From Hanleya hanleyi (Eukaryota; Mollusca; Polyplacophora; Lepidopleurida; Hanleyidae), in contig JAVTVY010056913.1 in the NCBI GenBank assembly GCA_036873755.1, positions 1-64,000 of the forward strand: 64,000 bases of DNA, in the 5' to 3' direction. The translations under genes were made by a program, and so were the position numbers. The notes below the pieces were generated by a model. That model ran no database searches and was not told the DNA's origin. It was given only the letters and a program-made list of their open reading frames with translations. This document shows positions 24,030 through 35,291 of this stretch, piece by piece (the stretch's first letter is position 1; each line of letters starts with the position of its first letter).

Positions 24030-25224
24030 CTGAAAAAAAGCCCCACGTATTACCACATTTCACAAAAGTGATTTAAACACAAACATTCAGATAACCCTCC
24101 ACAGGTAATGCTAACAAACTCGTCTCTTGTACATTTCCGGTCATCGTATGATGACAGAGGGAGAAGAGAGGCGGCGACTTATATTTTTGTTAACAATTAT
24201 CTTATCATCGACAAGAAGCTCTCTTTTCGTCATATGGTCAATCGTTGATATAATATAGTGGCAATTCAAATTTTGGGTTTGGCGGCCATGCGTTGAACCG
24301 CTCACAATGAATAACTCTTACCGAAATTGTTCATCCGACCGGATGTAACTTAGTCGCACGACATTGTCCTGATATGCGAATGCACTGGTCAGTCAAACTT
24401 CCATTGACTGACTTTCCCATTGAAGAAATGCCGGGGTGAGTTCCAGTGACATCCAATAATTCTGAGTTCATTTTGGTTACTTACCTTTTCTCTTGAAAAT
24501 ACTATCATTTTACAGCAAAGCACATCTAGAGTGACTGTTTATGCATTAAAAGATATTAATTCAATTGTCCTTCCTAAAATGATATGAAATCCGCGCGAAT
24601 TACTATTTGTCATCCTTCCTCTGACTTCTGTGACCTTTGACCTCCTGAAGATTTAATGTGTGCCAAATTCACACCTTTAATGCAGCTACTCGGAAGCATG
24701 CAATTTGAGCCCTATCATTCAGAATTTAATAAGTGTAATGATGAAACTCAAATGTTAGATTTTACCCCTACCCGTTCACAATCCGTAAAACACCGTAAAA
24801 TGGGAGAATATAGGCCTGACGTCGCTCTCTCTAGGGTCGTACTAATACTTGACAGTTGTGATTATGTACAGTTTTACTAATAATAAAACTATTTGTCCCA
24901 AATTTATGTAATTGCTGCATAGATTTAATATTTTGTTTTATTCACATACCGTGTCCCAGTGTCGAGAATAACGATAAGTAAACATCACAGTTACGCCATT
25001 AGTGACCTTTTACCTCTGGTCAAAGTTGATCTTGTTAGCTTCACATTGAGACCAAATACAGTACTGGATGAGCATTGTGCAAGTATGTAATAAAAAAGTA
25101 CTCTCATGCCATATATAATGAAGTAAAATAGGTCAAAATGGTTGGTAGAGAGACACACTTAACTGTATAATTGACTATTCGCTGCACATATACCTTTGCT
25201 CTCGCATTTGTCTGTTCTACTCAC
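24030..25224 (-). other. Intron 6 of the lectin gene
   Basis: About 1.2 kb of AT-rich sequence splitting CTLD2. No repeat or coding feature was recognised. Confidence 0.4.
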
Positions 25225-25411
25225 GTTGAAGACCTCCACGGTCCGTCGTCGCGTTGGAAGTATTCTACCATCTCCTGTTTCTCGGATGAGTTCACCTTGA
25301 CGAGCTTCCCTGCATATTTCTCGCACACTCGGTTAGCCGTGTTCCACGTAGCATTATGTGAATAAAGGGTGAAGATGGTCATTCTCGTGATCTTACTCGA
25401 CGTTACAGGAG
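25225..25411 (-). CDS. Lectin gene exon 6: CTLD2, N-terminal half
   Basis: Bounded by CCATTGCAG and GTGAGT, 187 bp, entering in phase 1 and leaving in phase 2. It encodes SSKITRMTIFTLYSHNATW, NTANRVCEKYAGKLVKVNS, SEKQEMVEYFQRDDGPWRSS. Layout and the closing PWRSS match the exons at 54636 and 15117. It is continued by the exon at 24029. Confidence 0.78.
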
Positions 25412-26949
25412 CTGCAATGGCAAAAAGATATTATCATCACAATTAATTATTCCCTTTTTGACAGGAGAGATAACGACTTTGACATCTAATCAGGCTGTGT
25501 GTTGGAGCAGCTCCCCACCCTCCCCGAATAGATTGTTGTTTTATGTGTTTAGACCAAATATTCAGTATAAATTTCTAAAAATGGTACTTTCATTAACATG
25601 ACTAATATGCTACACCAGTAGATATTCGAGTCATATTATTTCTGCTGACACAACAATCAATCTATTTTTGATTCTTCAATTTGTGAATAAAAATAATTGT
25701 TAAACCGATCTGTTCGCCTCCACCTGTGTGAACAAATGGATGGACATTTCTAAATTCTATAATGCTATATCACACTAAATATCTCTCTCTTTTACTCGAT
25801 ATGTAAATAGCTTTGCAGAGCCCAACCAATATACAAACAAAAATATTTGGGTTAAAGTAAAACATTTGCGATCATGGGTTCGCGAAACACGATAATTGAC
25901 TAACTAAATCTATTGCTACATGCGTGATGTGTTGACGCGTCATCTCGTGAAAAGGGTTCTACTTCAGATGCAATGTTATTTTCTGGCTATCAACTTCAAC
26001 TCCAAACTTGATTTTATAGGAGGCTATAATGTTGCAGCGGCTCAGAATGTCGTAAAACAGCTTTTCTCAGCCCGACCTGCGGAGCATAATGTCGTAACTA
26101 CATTGCGATATTCTGAGTAGGACACAAAGATGAATTATTTCAGGTTTTGTAGTGAATTGTTTGTCGTAGCGCTATGCACTAATGATATGAAGTGCCGAAT
26201 CAGCGTCACTGAACCGTTTATTAGGTGCATATATTTGCCTTTTACAATAAATACAATTATGAGCTTCTAAGCATCACTTTTATATATATTATATACCAGT
26301 GAATGCCCTAGTTTTTAGGCTGAAAATCGCTAGTGGCCTGAAAGATTGTGTTCAATCCCTTGAAATGGCTTGTCCGAAGCTGTTTTATCGCCTGCATATG
26401 CTGGCAAAAATAATCGCTTCGTTTCTGTTGTAATCACAATTTCTTCACCTTAACCGTATTATAAATTTGTCCAGATAAATGTGTTGGAAACATGTCTTTA
26501 ATCTTGTTTCATTTATTTAATGTCATTTAGTGAGAACATTTGTATGTGAATAGAGCTTTTGTAACTGGATTTTTTCAATAACTTGAAAATATTCAGCTTA
26601 TACTAAGGAAAGTGTGTGACTAATTTACATTCATGTTCAAAGGAAGCCACAAGCTTAACGACTTTTTGATAATAAAAAAAATCATTATTGTATAGGCTTC
26701 AGATCCAATATTCTGTACCAAGTCATCAGCAACAAAATAAACTAATAGTAGACACCAATTCCAAGCAAGCTTGCAATACAAATTAAAAACAAAATCTATT
26801 TCGTGCAAAGAAGACGAGGTCAGATTAAATTGAATCGATATCAGCGACAAGTGATGGTTTAATGCGCGGTGGTTCACTTATTCCTAATCCAAATGTAGGC
26901 GCCCTGTACACATTAATAATGATGATATTTCTTTATAGTTTCACTGGAT

Positions 26950-27287
26950 TTGAAGGAAACTACAGATAGCCCTACAGGCACATACTATTTAGACCTATAT
27001 CTCTATAAAAATGAAGCGGGCCTTCTCTCTCGTCAACTTTATGACAAAAGAGATGATTACAATTTCGACATCGTAAACTATTCCTTTCTGGAAAGTAATA
27101 TTCCAGAGGGACCTACATATAGCGTATACATATCTCGCCTCGTAGAATTCGCTAGATCCTGTCTTACATGTGACGATTTAAATCAACGTCACAAGACATT
27201 GTTGCAGAAACTAGTAAAACAGGGCTTTACCACCAAGCGCCGTCACTCAAGTTTCTCAAATTTGGTGACACATATCGCATGCTGATA
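26950..27287 (+). mobile_element. Retroelement fragment, region C-terminal to reverse transcriptase core
   Basis: An open frame of 111 codons carries KETTDSPTGTYYLDLYLY, LYDKRDDYNFDIVNYSFL, NIPEGPTYSVYISRLVEFA and a stretch (RHKTLLQKLVKQGF) typical of the segment following the catalytic core in a family of reverse transcriptases common in invertebrate genomes. The catalytic palm with its YxDD motif is absent upstream, so this is a 5'-truncated fossil. It lies antisense within intron 5 of the lectin gene. The RT class was not determined. Confidence 0.65.
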
Positions 27288-27404
27288 GCAAAATACGAGC
27301 GTTGCGTGCAAGGTTTGTTGCGTTACGTTTCGTCAAAATCAAAACGTGAGTGAGATACATCATTCCCTAGATGACGACGTTACAACGAATATTGTGGATT
27401 AAGA

Positions 27405-27632
27405 ATACTGATCTGCGATACGGATTTGATATTTTTGGAACATGATGATGTTTTGCTGGCATCAGTGAAAACTGTTGATCGCTTCTCTCTTGCAGGAAAC
27501 TAGCCTAGGTGTATGTATACCGTGATTGTCTTTTTGAATTTGGTGGAATAGGTCTTTGGATTATGGACGCGGATATTCTTTAATGGACGACGGCTGAATT
27601 ATGAATGACGGACCAGACGCTTGTAATTTAGG
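27405..27632 (+). pseudogene. Broken copy of the small membrane-protein ORF
   Basis: The plus-strand reading CGLRILICDTDLIFLEH followed by KTVDRFSLAGN matches the N-terminal half of the ORF at 51290-51042. After FSLAGN the copy has a stop, then a frame change, and the nucleotide match resumes through 'tttttgaatttggtg' to 'gacggctgaattatgaatgacgga'. It is therefore a decayed relative of the same mobile element, lying in intron 5. Confidence 0.6.
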
Positions 27633-27792
27633 GGCTGAATGACTTTGATATGTGTCGTGTTGCGATATTATGAACCGACATACAGACCATAATATTCTAC
27701 TGTGACATTGTGAGCTGGCATGCTGACGACAATAAAGGCTTCTACTGTGGGGTGCCCCAATCTAATCGGTTCTGATGGAGACAGCTGTGTAC

Positions 27793-27972
27793 CTTTTCTA
27801 GTTGTCGTCGAGTTGGAACGAACATCTGTAGTTTGGTCGCCTAACGACGATGTCGTGGATTCTGGAAATCCCAGAGTCGTCGATTCGGTAGATTTTCCAT
27901 ACGGAAAACAGGTGTCTTGCGGAATGTCACTGTTCGCCGGCGGTGTAGGTATACTGCTGGTGTCAGTGGACG
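27793..27972 (-). CDS. Lectin gene exon 5: short Ser/Thr-rich stalk
   Basis: The acceptor TTTCTAACAG and a donor at GTACAC bound a 180-bp exon (60 residues), phase 1 at both ends. It encodes STDTSSIPTPPANSDIPQ, TCFPYGKSTESTTLG and TTDVRSNSTTTRK: a Ser/Thr/Pro spacer with one cysteine, one N-glycosylation sequon (NST) and many possible O-glycosylation sites. The piece IP..TCFP is shared with the start of the long stalk exon at 17652, showing the two stalks are paralogous and that this one lacks the expanded heptad array. It links PAN1 to CTLD2. Confidence 0.7.
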
Positions 27973-29198
27973 CTGTTAGAAAGAAACATGAACAACAGCT
28001 GTTCACAAATGAGACAATAACAATAATTACCGGTACATGCATGTTTTCAATCTTATGGATTTTTGGCCTCGTCATATTAGGAAACCAAAGTGTACCGTAT
28101 TGATTTACTGTCAGCGCGGGGGAGGGGGGTCCGATATCTCTTAATTTGTGTACTTCCGTGAGTAACAGTCCTTCTCCGAGTCTGGTTATTCCTCTCTGGT
28201 TCTCGGATTCAAGGGGAACGAATAGGTAGATAGGATTACGATAAGCGGCCCAGAAGAAGGGTTCCAATAAGCTGACATATGTGAGAAGGGTGTGGAGAAT
28301 ACACCCGACATCGATATTTAAAACATACTAGGCAACGCCTTTGATGGGAATGTTCACGGAACTGAAAGTTCGCATTTATTTAATAAACGGTTACATTTGG
28401 ATATACTGCTACTATTCTTCATCTTCACACACAAGTCGACCTCTCCGTTACCACTTCGAATTAGCCTCGATGGTCTTTGTTCAAAAGTATTTATAAATAG
28501 ACACAAACCATCACTGACCTCAAATCAATTTGAATTTCGAAATGGGTCAAATGCGTGGGTTGTTAATTGGCTGTCCAATGTAGCTGACCACACCTATTGC
28601 CATATTAGGGGGAACGACGTAACTACCGAGAGAATACGTCAAACTACACACAGTCGTCGTGTAGATTCTGATTGGCTCATCTCTGGATTGTCGATGAAAT
28701 CTACATATCGGGTTTGAATACTTTAGGTGGCGAGATCATTGAAGGCTAATTCGAAGTGTGAACGGAGAAGTAGATTTGGGTAAGAAGATGTTATTCTTAT
28801 GACATGGACTATGCAATAAGCTCACTGCTGTAACTATATACAAAATAGGCGTGAATGGTAGAGGTCAGTTTCACTGACAGCTGGACTTGGATGGTGAAGT
28901 TGGCATGTAAATGTCCGTAAAAATTACCAGTCAGAAAGCGTATAATGGGCACAATAATGATGGCAAAACTTTGTTCCTAAAAAATATAATCATTGCTACT
29001 TATCGCCCTGGCTTTCTCTCAGTCATCCATCGATTAGTGTCAAGACAGCTGAAAGGGTTACACTATTCGAATTTCAAAATAATAAAAATTTAACCGGAGT
29101 CAGAATTTATCAGAATTTCCAGAGAAATCTTTGTCATATCCCCCCCCCCCCACCCGACCTGGCAGGGTTAACATCACGTCAATTTGCCGCAACATTAC
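27973..29198 (-). other. Intron 4 of the lectin gene
   Basis: About 1.2 kb with a poly-C tract (29141-29153). A long open frame runs from the next exon into this intron up to 28267, but the acceptor at 27973-27975 marks its coding limit. No further element was recognised. Confidence 0.45.
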
Positions 29199-29483
29199 CT
29201 TCATAACATACTCGTATCGATGCCGTGTACCCGAGCTGTGTGTCCACAGTTACACGAGCATTGGACATCATCATCGTCACGGGGGTAGCGGAGAAGTATA
29301 GCGTACATGATGTCGTGTTTGACGAGTACATGGCGGCCCAACATTCCTGTCCCTTGCTGAGAGGTTCTGCTTTGTTGCAGCTCTTTTTGCAGGAATTCAA
29401 TGTTGTTTCTGTGGACGGTTTTCCGATGAATGGTTGACTCGGCACCAAAAAACTGTCTGTGTAGTCCTCATACGTACAACCTC
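29199..29483 (-). CDS. Lectin gene exon 4: PAN/apple-like domain 1
   Basis: The exon (285 bp, 95 residues, phase 1 at both ends) follows TTTCATTTTAG and precedes GTAATG. Six cysteines fall in the motifs GGCTYEDYTD, NSCKKSCNK, QECWAAMY, TSCTLYFS and RVCYEG. This six-cysteine layout with a central CW and C-T-L-(Y/F)-F recurs in the exons at 19807 and 12934. It resembles PAN/apple domains, which mediate protein or carbohydrate binding; WSC-like is an alternative label. It directly follows CTLD1 and begins the spacer to the first stalk. Confidence 0.75.
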
Positions 29484-31598
29484 CTAAAATGAAATATCTA
29501 ACCATTTAGGGGAACTGAACTGTACCATTCAATGTATAGTTTTGACTTCGCTTGAAAACCCCTAAAGGTAAATGATCACCAAATGTAGGCTACAGCGATC
29601 TGCTTCGATCTACTTCGAATAGTTTTCCATATGATGAACATGACCATATACACACAGTAATACTACTTACGGTATAATCTTTCTCTGACTTTTCAGTGCC
29701 TATGATCCTAGCTATGTCCAAATACCATAGTAATACAGAAAACTTTATTAATATATGTAGAGGTAATATATGTATAGGCAACATCATCAATGTTTCATCT
29801 TCTCGAGATACTGCGAAGAAACATTTCAACCTGAATTGATCTAGATATGCAGAACACAAACCCTGTTATCAATTATTAGAGGCTCTGATCACTTGATGAA
29901 TTCAAGCAAAGCTTACAAGATGAACCAGATTTGAACCAATTTCTCACATGTGGAGATCCCTAAAACACATTGATGGAGGAAATACAGTTGTGCGAACCCT
30001 TGTGTTTGCAAACCAGAATACATGAACATACACTATCTTTGGAAACCCATGGGAAACATGAGTGGCACATGATGCCGGACGAAAGTTTGGAAATGACTAG
30101 AATTGTCAATAAGAACCTCCAAATTGGTCTGCAAACATCAGTGAGAAATTTTGGTATATATTCATGATTACGATGCATAGATGCTAATTGTTTCATCACA
30201 ATACAGTACCACTATTTAGATTCTGGGTCAACAAAGGTGATGGTACGATAAAGCGGGATTTTGACCTAAACGTGGTGCGGTTGAAATCGAAAAAATAAAA
30301 TGTCCTAAAAAAAATTATGGTTTAATGTAACGGCAAGAGAAAATATAAGTACGGTACACAATTTTTGAAAATTTTAGTACGATTGCGTTATGATTATAGT
30401 TATCACATGAAACTGAAATCCACAGCTTGTGCTATTTCGTGAAAAAAGGGTCTAAATCGAGTCCTTCAAACACGCAATAAGACGCGAAGGACCCCTTGGA
30501 CCAAAACGCCATTTAACCGGGCGGTGTGTGGTAACATTATATTCCCACTGCTGGAAGATCTCTTTGGTCCAATGAGTCCTTCATACTAAAAAATGAAAAG
30601 TTATGATTCATAACGTTTGAAGTTTTCGTAAGTAGATTAAAGTGTCAAAATAGCCTGTTACAGTTGTTCAATGTCGTGGTGTAGTGGATACGCACGTTGG
30701 ATCACGAGCGCCTCGAAATTTTGTTTTACCGGGTTCGAATCCCAGGAGGGCAACATGTGTGACGTCGTTATTTCAATCTTTCTCATTTTTTGCAACAAAA
30801 GAAAACGCATTCAGCATATCTGAAATAAGATTTTAGGCTAGCATTATGAAATAGTTAAAAGTAAAATAAATATTGTTTCCCGATGACACGATACCATGTG
30901 GACATTACGGGCTAGTCAAACGTTGAAATCGAAAGATCAGTCGATACCTGTTACAACGGCAAAATATTCGCCTAAATTGTGTATTTATTCTCCAATTCTC
31001 TATATGCCGCATCGTACACTGTCTTAGATAAGAAGTGAATAACAAATGTGCGAAACTAGGCACTGTGCTATTCGATTGCATTTCTCACAGCCGGGAGGGT
31101 ATAACAACTTCAACAACCTACAAAAACTGCTGCCTATCCATAACTGGTGTCAATGAGGAATTCAGCAGGTTTCAGTATTTGGGCCCCGGCCTAATGCGTT
31201 TTGATGAGCAAATACATGATCCATGCTTGATGCTTTGTTTCGTCAATTTCGTCAATAGATGGACTGGAGGGATATGATGCTTCAGATTTGATTGCTGGAT
31301 ATTCCAGATATTCAACTCTGAGATTTCTGAGAATAATTTATCACGATTTTTCCAGATGAATTAAACTGTATTTCAAAATGGCCATTGTAGATAATGTGTT
31401 CACTATGCGGTGACTATATATAGTACAATGAGACGATCGCGGGTATTCATGCCGTTATAAAATATCTGTCCATATTTTTTCCACATATGTTGGGGTATAT
31501 CGGAACTGTGAGGAAGTTCATTATCCGTTCACACATGAAAATATCCGAAAATATCAATACGACTACAGATATGTAATAAAGATAGACGATCCACAAAC
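29484..31598 (-). other. Intron 3 (distal part) of the lectin gene
   Basis: Mostly AT-rich sequence. The one recognisable feature is a tRNA-like segment at 30672-30752 (listed separately). No exon with matching phase was seen. Confidence 0.45.
30672..30752 (+). repeat. tRNA-like sequence, possible SINE head
   Basis: A box-A-like stretch TGGTGTAGTGG at 30677-30687 and a near-consensus box B GGTTCGAATCC at 30732-30742 are correctly ordered, about 45 nt apart, and GGG/CCC can pair across the T loop. The 5' seven bases do not pair with the sequence 3' of the T arm, and no clear anticodon stem is evident, so this is not a functional tRNA. A tRNA-derived SINE promoter or a decayed tRNA pseudogene fits. 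An internal RNA polymerase III promoter is inferred. Confidence 0.45.
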
Positions 31599-31722
31599 CT
31601 GGTGTAACATTCTTACAGATGAATAAGCTTGACCAGCTGCAGTCCCCATCATACCATTCACCGGTAGACTTGCTACTCGCTATACAGTGTTTATAATCAG
31701 CACTGTCAATATCCATTCCCAT
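31599..31722 (-). pseudogene. Truncated duplicate of a CTLD C-terminal exon
   Basis: About 130 bp downstream (in gene direction) of exon 3 lies a second copy of only its last part: DYKHCIASSKSTGEWYDGDC followed by SWSSLFICKNVTPG and the same GTTTGTGG donor context. The WIG core and QPN-type loop are missing, and no good acceptor stands where one is expected. The flanking intron sequence (cgaatatatcagtacg versus cgaaaatatcaatacg) is also duplicated, so a local tandem duplication followed by loss of the 5' part explains it. Inclusion in mRNA would add unpaired cysteines, so it is probably skipped. Confidence 0.6.
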
Positions 31723-31854
31723 GTAACAATATAATTAACACATATCTATAAAAAACAATAAATAGACAATGAAATATACAAAAAATGCAAACGTCCGAAT
31801 ATATCAGTACGGCTATTGATACAGGTATATGTTACAGATAGAGGTTCCACAAAC

Positions 31855-32090
31855 CTTGTGTAACATTCTCACAGATGAATGGATAGTCCCACTTGCAGTT
31901 GTAATCAAACCATTGTCCAGTAGACCGGAGGTTCAGTATACAATGATCTGTTAAAACGTCGTTCGGCTGACTACTGTACCAATTACTCCATCCGTCAGGT
32001 TGTGACTGAGTACAGTCCCCGGACCAACTCCACCGTCCATTAGGGATATCACCGTCGAACATGCCAATCCAATAGTAGTTGTACGAATAT
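31855..32090 (-). CDS. Lectin gene exon 3: CTLD1, C-terminal half
   Basis: The exon starts after TTGATTGTAG in phase 2 and ends before GTTTGTGG in phase 1 (236 bp). It encodes YYWIGMFDGD, then WSNWYSSQPNDV, and QWFDYNCKWDYPFICENVT, i.e. the WIG core, the long-loop calcium/sugar motif (QPN here) and the last two disulfide cysteines of a CTLD. QPN differs from the canonical EPN (mannose type) and QPD (galactose type). A partial WND-like motif (WFD) precedes the penultimate cysteine. The donor GTTTGT is weaker than average, as is the one of the equivalent exon at 13399. Confidence 0.8.
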
Positions 32091-32219
32091 CTACAATCAA
32101 TATAACGTTCATTGTTAACTTATTATTCACCAACATATCCTCCAGTAATGGTAATTATTCACCAAATAGTGTGAGTATTAATAATCAGTTCATAACTTCA
32201 TTAGATATAACTAGAGCGA

Positions 32220-32725
32220 TAACATGAGTTTACATAAAAGAACGTTCTCTGCTCAGAGATAGCATGAGCACACATAAAAGAACGTTCTCTGCCCAGGGAT
32301 AGCATGAGCAGACATACATGAACGTTCTCTGCCCAGGGATAGCATGAGCACACACAAAGGAACGTTCTCTGCCCCGGCATAGCATGAGCACACATAAAGG
32401 AACGTTCTCTGCCAAGGGATAGCATGAGCACACATAAAGGAACGTTCCCTGCCCAGGCATAGCATGAGCACACATAAAGGAAAGTTCTCTGCCCAGGGAT
32501 AGCATGGGCACACACAAAGGAGCGTTCTCTGCCCGGTGATTACATCAGAACACATAAAGGAACGTTCTCTGCCCAGGAACGTTTATCTGTTCAGAGATAT
32601 AACGAGTATACATAAATGAACGTTCTCTGCCCAGAGATAACATGAGTATACACAAAGGAACATTCTCTGCCCAGATTTGGCATGATTATACACAACGGAA
32701 CGTTCTCTGACCAGAGGTAACATGT
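32220..32725. repeat. 40-bp tandem satellite containing GGAACGTTCTCTGCCC
   Basis: About 12 copies of a 40-bp unit built on 'aacgttctctgcccagg' plus 'gatagcatgagcacacataaagg'. Because 40 is not a multiple of 3, all three minus-strand frames stay open and produce three Cys-rich pseudo-ORFs. Related units occur at 53940-54000. It borders the lectin exon at 32090. Confidence 0.9.
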
Positions 32726-32729
32726 ATAC

Positions 32730-32962
32730 AGTACATCCACTTTCCAGTTCCCGATTGTCCACGGATGATGACTGGATCCTACCGGTAGGATAGCTGTAGG
32801 GTCTGCGGATGATGGCTGGATGATTTCAAAAATCATACGCGGATCCTCCAGCCATCATCCACGGACCATACGCGGATGATTCGCGGATCATCCGCGTATC
32901 ATCCACGGATCATCCGACCATCATCCACGGACCCTCCGCGTACCATACGCGGATTGTTTTAG
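32730..32962. repeat. ATCATCC-rich satellite (low-coordinate copy)
   Basis: Tandem variants of 'ggatcatccgcg' / 'ccatcatccacgg' preceded by 'actttccagttccc' and 'cctaccggtagg'. The same three blocks occur in opposite order and orientation at 53715-53945. Confidence 0.8.
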
Positions 32963-34437
32963 AACGGCGCGTCAGCCTATACTCTTTCACCAAACATGAT
33001 ACGGTCAGACAAGTTGGGCGAATTCATGTTTTGTCTTTTGTTAGATTGAGAATATGTTCGACAAAACAATAAGTTATAACTCGGCTATAATGAAATTGAC
33101 ACCTACGATTATATAAAATCCCATTCGCAAAGACAATGGATTATGTTTGGCCTAAACTATGTCAAAAAACCCCAACAGAAATAGACCGCTTCCTTGGCGA
33201 GATCGGCTTTGTCGAATTATTACCGCTTAGCAAACTCCCGCTGCGTCACACTCGTCCTGTGCCACGTGGGTTTAAACTTTCTTGACGACCCCACGGTCTT
33301 CAATCACAGCATCGTAAAATACTGTTACTTATTTGGATGTTTAACTCTCAACATTTCCCTAACAGAAGACAGTATACAGAGAATATCCACGATCAAAACT
33401 GGAAGACTGGCAATTGTAAACAGGTCTCCCCATGCCGATAGCCAATCGATAGCCTTTTGGAGATACTCCAAGCACGTGATTTTTATATGATTTTCGTTTT
33501 CTACCTCCGTATAAATTCTTTAAATAATGTGGATCTCATTCCGTATAGTTACATATTGGAAATGATTGTGACGAAAACGAAGATTTTTCAATTAATAAAT
33601 AATGAATACTGGTAGTGTATTTAACGATTTCAATATTAAAATCAAATTTGAGAAATGTGTGCTTAGGAGATTTTGCCTACATAACGTAATAATTTAGCAC
33701 CTATTCGATTCTCACCACCAGCCATCAAAAACAAGAATGTACCCGACATCCTGTCCACCACTGTACAATCTATGTTCACCCCTAAGATCAGACTTGAATC
33801 TGGTCTGGGAGTAATCAAGTATATACAGTATTCACAAATTGGTTTACTTCTTAAAGATACATCGTATCAGATTTCCCTGACAATTAAATTAATGTACACG
33901 ACCAACACACAAACACACTTCAAATTTTTTTTAAACTTCGAACATTTCTAAAGGGAAGCCTTTGTATTGGAATACCAAATCGTAATAGATATATATACTA
34001 TCTTGTATCCAACTAGCAGATTCTCCATAATTGACAGACTTCATCAATAGTATTTCTGCAATGAAATGATCTACAAGGGAGCCGTTTTAGGCTCATTATT
34101 TCATTTCTCCAGACCGCTGAAGTGAAACACATATAAACCAAGTAGTACGAGGGAGCCGTAAAATACTCATTATTTCATTTGTTTAGACCGATGAAGTGAA
34201 ACACAAACAAACTACCGTAAAGACCAGTTAATTCATTTCTTTAGACAAGGAAGCAAGGTTGCCTTCATTTCTAGAATTATTTTGTTCGTGGGTATTCAAA
34301 ACAAGGATAATCTGTATCTCCTTGTATATGCACAAGTTAATTGCCGTTGAATCAAAGAAGTTTTGTGTTTAAAATTATAGTTCTACTGTATATTTCGGAT
34401 TAAGAGCTTCCCTGTCGGAGCTATATGCACCTTCACT

Positions 34438-34565
34438 AGAGAAATAAGGGTTCTAAAATGGTTCTTCAACAACGTCAATGGTTCTATATAGAACCATTTT
34501 CGTCCTGAAGTCACGCGATGGTTCTTCACAGAGTACCATTTCACATCAAAATGGTTCTTTGTGGC
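34438..34565. repeat. GGTTCTATATAGAACC-type repeat (copy 1)
   Basis: Repeated 'atggttct' words around a palindromic GGTTCTATATAGAACC core. Same family as the array at 47400-47640. Confidence 0.7.
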
Positions 34566-34609
34566 ACGTCTTGGAATACGCGCGCGCGAAAATGTTGTCA
34601 CGTGATCCA

Positions 34610-34695
34610 CTCAAGCCGCCATTTTGCAGAGTTTGATCCCGGTACATTTGGGCACTGTGGATTTCGGAGATTTTCTGGTCAATCAACTTGATTAA
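34610..34695 (+). other. Possible untranslated first exon of a plus-strand transcript
   Basis: GC-richer sequence ends in a perfect donor, AAAG|GTAAGT at 34695/34696, followed by an AT-rich stretch as in an intron start. It lies 4.7 kb upstream of the SAMD3-like remnant on the same strand and could be its non-coding first exon. No TATA box or start codon supports this, so it is a weak call. Confidence 0.25.
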
Positions 34696-35291
34696 AGGTA
34701 AGTTTATTTAATTCCAAGTGAGAATAGTACTGTCTTAAGAAATCGTAACTAGAATGGACGAATTATAATTGGGATATCGGCTTCCCTCACTCGTAACGAG
34801 GGCAAAGCTTAGCGGTCACAGCGTGTGAAAATGTGACGCGCGGGGATGGGGGCGTAAAGACGCGAAACTCGATAAAGTTGGAGGGCTGAAATGTTTTACT
34901 TCATTTATCCCGCTTCTCAAACTTCAACGAAAATGGTGATCTTGGATGGGCTCAACCAACTGTGTCAAACTATTCAAATGTTGTCTTTTGTTCCGAGTTG
35001 CTTGCGTGAAAACATTCCCTGGCAGGAGTCCGGATCAACAATGAACTCATTATGAAGCACCACGTGACTTCTGTGGTGTGTCACTGTCGTTGATCTCAGT
35101 CCCCGCTCAGGACCAGTCCACAGTTGCCTGGCCTGTGGAATATTGGATGGTCGATGTCAACGTTTAACTTTTTTCAATAAATTATGAAAATTAATAAATA
35201 TATATATATGTCTTTTTTAAATCGATTTTTTTGTTTTTTAAATATTTTTTCTAAGTGTATTTCTCTTTCACCTTTGTCTCAACAACAACAA

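Larger units (their letters stand above)
25412..27792 (-). other. Intron 5 of the lectin gene
   Basis: Contains two opposite-strand mobile-element fossils, listed separately: a reverse-transcriptase-associated fragment (26950-27287) and a broken copy (27405-27632) of the small membrane-protein ORF found at 51042-51290. The rest (25412-26940) is AT-rich without recognised features. Confidence 0.5.

Noticed and set aside
27668..28267. A 199-codon frame as a single long exon
   Set aside because: A good acceptor at 27973 and a phase-1 donor at 27792 define a 180-bp exon; the remainder is intron read-through and trailing intron.
32201..32725. A CRISPR-like array or Cys-rich protein family in the 40-bp repeats
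   Set aside because: The units abut directly with no spacers, the context is eukaryotic, and the three frames are equivalent repeat shadows.
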